Assembly: GCF_000177675.1 (NCBI RefSeq)
Contig: NZ_ADGX01000087.1
Coordinates: 1-35,757, forward strand
DNA: 35,757 nt
Source of the DNA: Parafrankia sp. EUN1f
Lineage (GTDB): Bacteria > Actinomycetota > Actinomycetes > Frankiales > Frankiaceae
Direction: 5' to 3'
Shown: piece by piece, positions 30,934 to 35,757 of the stretch
How the letters are laid out: the number at the start of each line of letters is the position of its first letter
How positions within the stretch are numbered: position 1 is the stretch's first letter
Position numbers and translations under genes: made by a program
The notes under the pieces: model-generated
Seen by the model: only the letters and a program-made list of their open reading frames with translations
Database searches by the model: none
Told to the model about the DNA's origin: nothing

Positions 30934-32748
30934 GTGCGGCTGCCCGACTTTCCGTGGGACCAGCTGGTCTCGTTCAAGGAGAAGGCGCGGTCTCACCCGT
31001 ACGGCCTGGTGGATCTGTCCGTCGGTACGCCGGTGGACGCGACGCCACAGGTCGTGCAGCATGCGCTCGCGGCTGCCGCGGACGCTCCCGGCTACCCGCT
31101 GACCGCGGGGACGCCGGAACTGGTGGAGGCGGCGGCCGGCTGGCTGGCCCGCCGCCTCGGCGTGGTTGTCGAGCCATCGGCGGTGCTGCCGGTGCTCGGC
31201 ACGAAGGAGCTGGTCGCCCAGCTTCCCTCCCAGCTTGGTCTGGAACCCGGGGACCGCGTCTGGGTCCCCACCCCCGCGTATCCGACCTATGAGGTCGGTG
31301 CCCTGCTGGCCCGCTGTGAGCCGGTGCTGGGGCCTGCCGAGGGCGTCACCCTGGTCTGGCTGAACTCGCCCGGGAACCCGACGGGCCGGGTCCTGTCGGT
31401 GGACGAGATGCGCGCGGTCGTCAACTGGGCGCGTGAGCGCGGCGTGATCGTGGCCAGCGACGAGTGCTACATCGAGCTCGGCTGGGAAGCCCGGCCGATC
31501 TCCGTGCTCCACCCCGACGTGTGCGGCGGATCCCACGAGGGACTGCTGGCCGTGCACTCACTGTCCAAACGTTCGAACCTCGCCGGTTACCGGACGGGGT
31601 TCGTCGCCGGTGATCCGGAGCTTGTGCGCGGGCTGCTCCAGCTCCGCAAGCACGCCGGCATGATGATGCCGGCGCCGGTCCAGGCCGCGACCACGGCCGC
31701 GCTCGCCGACGACATGCACGTGGCCGACCAGCGGGCCCGGTACGCCAACCGGCGGGCGGTGCTGGCGGCCGCGCTGGCCGTCGCCGGTTTCACGATCGAG
31801 CACAGCGAGGCCGGCCTGTACCTGTGGGCGACCCGCGGCGAGGACTGCTGGGCCACGGTGGACGCCCTGTCGAGCGTGGGCATCCTGGTGGCTCCGGGCA
31901 GCTTCTACGGTGAGTCGGGCCGGCGTCATGTCCGCGTCGCGCTCACCGCACCGGACGCGCAGATCGCCACCGTTCCCGAGCGCATGACGATGCTGCCGTT
32001 GGTGGGCGGTCCGGCCGCTTCGGGTGGCTACGGCGGTGCGGGCGGCTACGGCGGTGCGGGTGGCCAGGGCGGCCAGGGCGGCCAGGGTGGGCAGCATGGC
32101 GCGGGCTCCGGCTGGGCTCCGCCGGCCGCCCCGGTGACCGGTGGCTACCAGGTTCGTCCGGAAGGTTATGGGGCGGGCGAGGCGGCACGCCCAGGCCCCG
32201 GTCCGGTTGGCGCCTTCGAGCGATACCGGGCGAGCCAGCCCGATGCCGGCGGCCGGCCGCCCGGCGTGAACGAATACCGGGACGGGCGGGACCCGCACGG
32301 GGCCCAGCCGGCCGGCGGTGGGCCCTACCCCGAAGGCGCACGCGGCGGGCGCCACCCCGGGCACACCGGTCCGGGCGGTGCGCCGGTCTACGGCGCCGGG
32401 CCCGTGCCCGCGTCCGCCTCGCCATACGCGACGGGGCAGCTGCCACTTCCGCCGTACGAGACCGGCCAGACGCCGCTGCCCTACGCGGGGCAACCGTCCG
32501 TCCCGCCGTACGTGACCGGGCAGACGCCACTGCCGCCGTACGCGACCGGGCAGCTGCCGGTGCCGGATCACCTGTCCGGTCAGCCGCCGATGCCGTCGAT
32601 GCCGCCGTATCAGACCGGCCAGACCGCCATCGCGCGGCCGTACCCGACGGATCCGGCGGACGAGCGGGCCGCACCGGGCCGCACCGGCGGTGACCCCGCT
32701 GAGCACAACGGGTCCCGGGGCTGGCGAGCGGAGCCGGACATCCGCTGA
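30934..32748 (+). CDS. dapC: Succinyldiaminopimelate transaminase with a long disordered C-terminal extension
   Basis: A class I PLP aminotransferase converting N-succinyl-2-amino-6-ketopimelate to N-succinyl-diaminopimelate with glutamate in the lysine/peptidoglycan DAP pathway. Residues 1-355 form the enzyme: LPDFPWDQLVSFKEKARSHPYGLVDLSVGTPVD, NSPGNPTG (144-151), SDECYIELGW, and the PLP lysine K212 in VHSLSKRSNLAGYRTGFVAGD. DapC is normally about 360 residues. Here about 250 more follow: Gly-rich (GGYGGAGGYGGAGGQGGQ, ~362-382), then Pro-rich repeats of the form PPYxTGQxPLP up to DPADERAAPGR. The frame is uninterrupted and codon use looks normal, so the extension appears genuinely translated. 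dapD and dapE lie downstream. Confidence 0.9.
   Translation: MRLPDFPWDQLVSFKEKARSHPYGLVDLSVGTPVDATPQVVQHALAAAADAPGYPLTAGTPELVEAAAGWLARRLGVVVEPSAVLPVLGTKELVAQLPSQLGLEPGDRVWVPTPAYPTYEVGALLARCEPVLGPAEGVTLVWLNSPGNPTGRVLSVDEMRAVVNWARERGVIVASDECYIELGWEARPISVLHPDVCGGSHEGLLAVHSLSKRSNLAGYRTGFVAGDPELVRGLLQLRKHAGMMMPAPVQAATTAALADDMHVADQRARYANRRAVLAAALAVAGFTIEHSEAGLYLWATRGEDCWATVDALSSVGILVAPGSFYGESGRRHVRVALTAPDAQIATVPERMTMLPLVGGPAASGGYGGAGGYGGAGGQGGQGGQGGQHGAGSGWAPPAAPVTGGYQVRPEGYGAGEAARPGPGPVGAFERYRASQPDAGGRPPGVNEYRDGRDPHGAQPAGGGPYPEGARGGRHPGHTGPGGAPVYGAGPVPASASPYATGQLPLPPYETGQTPLPYAGQPSVPPYVTGQTPLPPYATGQLPVPDHLSGQPPMPSMPPYQTGQTAIARPYPTDPADERAAPGRTGGDPAEHNGSRGWRAEPDIR
32020..32640. repeat. Low-complexity repeats coding the DapC tail
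   Basis: GGCGGCTACGGCGGTGCG- and GGCCAGGGC-type units (32030-32100) are followed by 30-42-bp units containing CCGTACGNGACCGGGCAG (32430-32620), encoding PPYxTGQ. Confidence 0.75.
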
Positions 32749-32755
32749 CCGGTCC

Positions 32756-32773
32756 GCCAGCCGGTCCGCTGGC
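32756..32773 (+). terminator. Small hairpin after dapC
   Basis: GCCAGC / GCTGGC with a CGGTCC loop, 7 bp past the stop. Weak. Confidence 0.35.
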
Positions 32774-32831
32774 TGGTCGGCGAGCCTTGACCGGCGCCGA
32801 TGCTTCCGAGCGCCGGTCCTCGGGCTGACCG

Positions 32832-32837
32832 TAGGGT
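32832..32837 (+). promoter_or_regulatory. -10 box (TAGGGT) of dapD, leaderless layout
   Basis: TAGGGT then 7 nt then GTG at 32845. A GAGGGG run just before the GTG is too close for a ribosome site. Confidence 0.5.
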
Positions 32838-32844
32838 CTGAGGG

Positions 32845-33690
32845 GTGACCAGCGTGAGTGAGACGACGTTCGAATCCCCGCTTGACCGGGCCATCGACGA
32901 CCTGTGGGAGCGCCGCGGCGAGCTGACCCCGGACGACACCCAGGCCAGGAAGACCATTGTCGGTGCGGTCGACGCCATCGACGCAGGTGAGGCTCGGGTG
33001 GCCCAGGTGGCCGCGGACGGCGCGGTCGTCGTCGACGAGCGGGCCAAGCGCGCGATCCTGCTGTCCTTCAAGGTCCTGCCGATGGTCGAGTCCGCCGCCG
33101 GCGACTTCCGGTTCCATGACCGCGTGCCGCTGAAGACCAGGTTCGACGGCGTCCGGGTGGTCCCGGGCGCGATCGTGCGGTGGGGTGCGCACGTGGAGCC
33201 GGGCGCCGTGCTGATGCCGAGCTACACCAACATCGGCGGCTACGTCGGCGCGGGCACCCTCGTCGACACCTGGGCGACCGTCGGCTCCTGCGCCCAGGTC
33301 GGGCGCAACGTGCACCTTTCCGGCGGGGTGGGCCTCGGTGGCGTGCTGGAGCCGCCGAGCGCCGTGCCGGTGGTGGTCGAGGACGACGCCTTCGTCGGCA
33401 GCCGCTGCATGGTGGTCGAGGGTGCGCGGGTCCGGCGTGGGGCGAAGCTCGGCGCGGGCGCGATCCTCACCGCCTCCACGCATGTCTTCGACGCGGTCAC
33501 CGGCGAGGAGTACCCGCGCGGGGAGATCCCCGAGCGTGCGGTGGCGGTCGGCTCCAGCCGGGTCCGTTCCTTCCCGGCCGGGGACTTCGCCATGCCGTGC
33601 ATCCTCGTCCTGCGGACCCTGGACGAAGGCGAGATCCACGACAAGCTCGCCCTGAACGACATCCTGCGGGAACACGGGGTGGCCTCGTAG
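32845..33690 (+). CDS. dapD: 2,3,4,5-tetrahydropyridine-2,6-dicarboxylate N-succinyltransferase
   Basis: Succinylates tetrahydrodipicolinate with succinyl-CoA, the committed step of the succinylase branch of DAP synthesis. 281 residues. A helical N-terminal domain (DRAIDDLWERRGELTPDD, KRAILLSFKVLP) precedes a left-handed beta-helix of hexapeptide repeats, containing VLMPSYTNIGGYVGAGTLVDTWATVGSCAQVGRNVHLSGGVGLGGVLEP. That block and the overall length match the enterobacterial (E. coli) DapD type rather than the ~317-residue form known from Mycobacterium. The C-terminal cap (FAMPCILVLRTLDEGEIHDKLALNDILRE) is also of that type. GTG at 32845 has a -10 box 7 nt upstream. Downstream tandem repeats begin at the stop. 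Confidence 0.93.
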   Translation: MTSVSETTFESPLDRAIDDLWERRGELTPDDTQARKTIVGAVDAIDAGEARVAQVAADGAVVVDERAKRAILLSFKVLPMVESAAGDFRFHDRVPLKTRFDGVRVVPGAIVRWGAHVEPGAVLMPSYTNIGGYVGAGTLVDTWATVGSCAQVGRNVHLSGGVGLGGVLEPPSAVPVVVEDDAFVGSRCMVVEGARVRRGAKLGAGAILTASTHVFDAVTGEEYPRGEIPERAVAVGSSRVRSFPAGDFAMPCILVLRTLDEGEIHDKLALNDILREHGVAS

Positions 33691-33800
33691 CCTGACCGGC
33701 CGCCGCGCCGGTGGCCTGGGCCTCGCGCGCCGCGCCGGTGGCCCCGGGCCCCGCGCCGCCTTGGTGCGGGTGGTGCGTGCCCTGATGCGGGTGGTGCTCC
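33679..33800. repeat. Degenerate tandem repeats starting at the dapD stop
   Basis: Three units beginning GGTGGCC and ending GCCGCGCC / GCGCCGCC start at 33679, 33710 and 33737; the first contains the dapD end with its TAG. Two shorter TGCGGGTGGTGC units follow. The rest of the gap contains only the dapE promoter. Confidence 0.6.
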
Positions 33801-33843
33801 GACGTCGGTGGTGCCCCGGGCGCCGTCCCGGGGCCGCGGCCAC

Positions 33844-33849
33844 TAGGGT
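33844..33849 (+). promoter_or_regulatory. -10 box (TAGGGT) of dapE, leaderless layout
   Basis: TAGGGT then 8 nt then ATG at 33858. No ribosome site. Confidence 0.5.
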
Positions 33850-33857
33850 CGGTCGAC

Positions 33858-34976
33858 ATGAAGCTTGACCTGGCGCTTTCGGTGGGCGACCTGACCCGTG
33901 CGCTGGTGGACGTGCCGTCGGTCAGCGGTGACGAGGCCACCCTGGCGACCGCCGTCGAGAAGGCACTGCGCGCGGCGGGCGGCGATGACGGCAGCGGTGC
34001 CGGTGGTGCCGGTGGTGCCGGCGGTGCCGGTGGCCTGGAGGTTCTCCGGGACGGCGACGCGGTGCTGGCACGCACCAACCGGGGCCTGCCGTCGCGGGTC
34101 CTGCTCGCCGGGCACCTCGACACCGTCCCCGTCGCGGCGAACCTGCCGTCGCGTCTCGACGGCACCCGCCTGTACGGCTGCGGGACGTCCGACATGAAGG
34201 CCGGGGTCGCCGTCATGCTGCGCCTCGCGGCGGCTGCCGGCGCGGGCGCGGCGACCCAGCACGACGTGACCTGGGTGTTCTACGACAACGAGGAGGTCGC
34301 CGCCGAGCGTAACGGGCTGCGCCGGATCACCGCCGGGCATCGCGACTGGCTGCAGGCCGACCTGGCGATCCTGATGGAACCCACCGGCGGCGAGATCGAG
34401 GCCGGCTGCCAGGGAACGGTGCGCGTCGTGGCGACGACCCGTGGCCGCCGTGCCCACTCGGCTCGTTCCTGGCTCGGCGACAACGCGATCCACCGCGCCG
34501 GGGAACTGCTGACCCGGCTTGCCGCCTACCAGCCCCGCGCCGTCACCCTGGACGGCTGCACCTACCGGGAAGGCCTGTCCGCGGTGCGGATCGACGGTGG
34601 CGTGGCTGGCAACGTGATCCCGGACGAGTGCCGGATCACCGTCAACTTCCGCTTCGCCCCCGACCGGGACGTCCCGGCCGCTCTCGACCATGTCGCGCAG
34701 GTCCTGGACGGATTCGAGCTGTCCGTCGAGGACAGCGCCCGCGGTGCCCTGCCGGGGCTGTCCGCACCGGCGGCGGCCGCGTTCATCGCGGCGACCGCCC
34801 GCACCCCCGCCGCCAAGTTCGGGTGGACGGACGTGGCGCGGTTCGCCGAACTGGGCATCCCGGCGCTGAACTACGGCCCGGGCGACCCGAACCTGGCACA
34901 CACCCGGGACGAGTACGTCGAGCTGGCGTTGATCGACGAAGCGGAGCGCGTGCTGCGGTCCTACCTGCTGAGCTAG
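33858..34976 (+). CDS. dapE: Succinyl-diaminopimelate desuccinylase
   Basis: A di-zinc M20 peptidase-family enzyme that cleaves N-succinyl-LL-DAP to succinate and LL-DAP. 372 residues. Metal ligands and catalytic residues: H86 in [13 protein letters not shown]112 in [15 protein letters not shown], the Glu pair E145/E146 in [15 protein letters not shown], Glu in [16 protein letters not shown], and the C-terminal His in [14 protein letters not shown]. The dimerisation domain ([31 protein letters not shown]) lies between. A GGAGGAGGAGG stretch (~residues 49-59), encoded by a GGTGCC repeat, is an insertion in a surface loop. ATG at 33858 has a -10 box 8 nt upstream. Adjacent to dapD and dapC, so three pathway enzymes are clustered. 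Confidence 0.93.
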   Translation: MKLDLALSVGDLTRALVDVPSVSGDEATLATAVEKALRAAGGDDGSGAGGAGGAGGAGGLEVLRDGDAVLARTNRGLPSRVLLAGHLDTVPVAANLPSRLDGTRLYGCGTSDMKAGVAVMLRLAAAAGAGAATQHDVTWVFYDNEEVAAERNGLRRITAGHRDWLQADLAILMEPTGGEIEAGCQGTVRVVATTRGRRAHSARSWLGDNAIHRAGELLTRLAAYQPRAVTLDGCTYREGLSAVRIDGGVAGNVIPDECRITVNFRFAPDRDVPAALDHVAQVLDGFELSVEDSARGALPGLSAPAAAAFIAATARTPAAKFGWTDVARFAELGIPALNYGPGDPNLAHTRDEYVELALIDEAERVLRSYLLS

Positions 34977-35171
34977 CACGGCGCCCCTCGCCAGCCCAGG
35001 ACTCTGCCGCCGTCGAGGTACCCGCCACCGTCTGCCCCGACGGTCCGTACGGGGCCCGTTTGCCGGCCTGCCCGCCTGCGCTGGGACGCGGGGATGCCGG
35101 GAGAGGCGTCAACCGGTCGCGCGGGCGGACAGCGGTGCTGGCGGGGTTTCCAGGCATCCGCCGGGCGTGCG

Positions 35172-35177
35172 TATGGT
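35172..35177 (+). promoter_or_regulatory. -10 box (TATGGT) of the LOG-family gene, leaderless layout
   Basis: TATGGT then 7 nt then GTG at 35185. An in-frame ATG at 35173 overlaps this box and is less likely to be the start. Confidence 0.4.
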
Positions 35178-35184
35178 GCGGGAT

Positions 35185-35757
35185 GTGAGCCCCTCCGCCA
35201 ATGCTGATCCGCCGAGCGGCGGATCGACGTCCCCGCCGGTGGTCTCCGTGGCCGCGGAAGGCCTGGATGGGGACCGCGCGGACCAGGGAGCCGGCGTGGA
35301 CCGTTCGGGGGATGCCCCCAAGGTGCCGACGCCCACCAGCCCGGGCCAGGCCGGCCAATCGGGCCAAGCCGAGCAAGTCGAGCAAGCGGGCCGAGCCGAG
35401 CAAGCGGGCCGAGCCGGCGGGCTGCCGCCGGAGCAGCGCCGCGGGCCGGTGACCGCGCGAGGTGACCAGGTACAGGCGTCCACCACCGACCAGCGGCTGC
35501 TCGGCACCCGCAGCCCCGCTTCGTTCGTCCACAGCGACCCCTGGCGGGTCCTGCGCATCCAGAGCGAATTCGTCGAGGGCTTCGGCCTGTTGGCGGACCT
35601 GCCGCCGGCAGTCACCGTGTTCGGCTCGGCGCGAGTGGCCCGGGACGAGCCCGAATACGAGCTCGGGCGTCGGCTCGGGGCCGCGCTGGCCGAGGCGGGC
35701 TACGCGGTGATCACCGGTGGCGGCCCGGGCGCGATGGAGGCGGTCAACCGGGGGGCC
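35185..35757 (+). CDS. LOG-family protein (TIGR00730 type), 3' end outside window
   Basis: The frame is open to the window edge, giving 191 codons. After a disordered Gln/Gly/Ala-rich head of ~105 residues (with SGQAEQVEQAGRAEQAG-like repeats) comes the Rossmann-like domain start: SDPWRVLRIQSEFVEGFGLLADLPPAVTVFGSARVARDEPEYELGRRLGAALAEAGYAVITGGGPGAMEAVNRGA. FGSAR and GGGPGAMEA are hallmarks of LOG/'lysine decarboxylase-like' proteins, which remove ribose phosphate from cytokinin nucleotides or other nucleoside monophosphates. The second motif (PGGxGTxxE) would lie beyond the edge. In mycobacteria a LOG gene also lies near dapE. The start is uncertain: GTG 35185 or ATG 35173. Confidence 0.82.
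   Translation, partial: MSPSANADPPSGGSTSPPVVSVAAEGLDGDRADQGAGVDRSGDAPKVPTPTSPGQAGQSGQAEQVEQAGRAEQAGRAGGLPPEQRRGPVTARGDQVQASTTDQRLLGTRSPASFVHSDPWRVLRIQSEFVEGFGLLADLPPAVTVFGSARVARDEPEYELGRRLGAALAEAGYAVITGGGPGAMEAVNRGA

Noticed and set aside
32868-32880. GTTCGAATCCCCG, resembling a tRNA T-loop
   Set aside because: It lies in the first codons of dapD, and no acceptor or anticodon stem can be formed around it.
31558-33843. A 761-codon minus-strand frame opposite dapC and dapD
   Set aside because: It overlaps two unmistakable enzymes entirely and contains no recognisable domain.

Overview
The window is a G+C-rich chromosomal segment (roughly 70% G+C by eye, with GTG starts about as common as ATG). 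Its gene content is typical of an actinobacterium: mycothiol biosynthesis (mshB), the actinobacterial families DUF4245, DUF6542 and DUF6113, a soluble transhydrogenase, and the mycobacterial-type orders fumC / glpX / DUF4245 / xseB-xseA / ispH / DUF6542 / ychF and typA / mshB / fdxA / dapC / dapD / dapE / LOG. Gene style and long intergenic regions suggest Frankia or a close relative. That is an inference, not a proven assignment. I found no rRNA, tRNA, CRISPR array, transposase or prophage gene.

Layout. 1-1458: end of a NUDIX gene and a DUF3616 protein, closed by a 15-bp-period tandem repeat and a strong hairpin. 1469-6284 (minus): sthA, fumC and ispH, separated by long gaps. 6407-11591 (plus): xseA-xseB, DUF4245, glpX and a fatty-acid-hydroxylase-like membrane protein. 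11644-15468 (minus): a three-gene, partly overlapping operon for a cell-surface polysaccharide (deacetylase-like protein, polytopic membrane protein, glycosyltransferase). 15469-19600: small or poorly known genes (a Zn-ribbon protein, DUF6542, a 3-TM protein) around ychF, with lower-G+C patches and palindromic repeats. 19592-22396: a membrane acyltransferase-like protein, DUF952, pterin dehydratase and mutT. 22693-28905: typA, mshB, a tiny ORF coupled to an HtrA-like protease, DUF6113 and a flavin reductase. 28970-35757: a SirB1-like protein, an SH3-like protein divergent from ferredoxin fdxA, then dapC-dapD-dapE and the start of a LOG-family gene.

How the genes connect. dapC, dapD and dapE are three successive-pathway enzymes of the succinylase route to meso-diaminopimelate and lysine. 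fumC, glpX and sthA serve central carbon and redox metabolism. ispH and fdxA are Fe-S proteins. mshB serves thiol redox balance. xseAB and mutT handle DNA and nucleotide repair, and ychF and typA are translation-associated GTPase-family proteins.

The most interesting signals lie between genes. (1) At least six homologous copies of a quasi-palindromic intergenic element have the core GAGGATTYTGGTCGTC and compensating changes in their stems. (2) A TANNNT -10 box sits 6-8 nt before the start codon of twelve genes, the layout of leaderless transcripts. (3) Short tandem duplications repeatedly begin at or across stop codons (ychF, typA, mutT, DUF952, dapD). (4) A 36-codon ORF with a perfect AGGAGG site overlaps the start of the HtrA-like gene. 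(5) Perfect inverted repeats lie on the promoters of the DUF6113, ychF and Zn-ribbon genes. (6) Protein oddities include a 250-residue disordered tail on DapC, an enterobacterial-type DapD, and a polysaccharide deacetylase lacking its canonical metal ligands.
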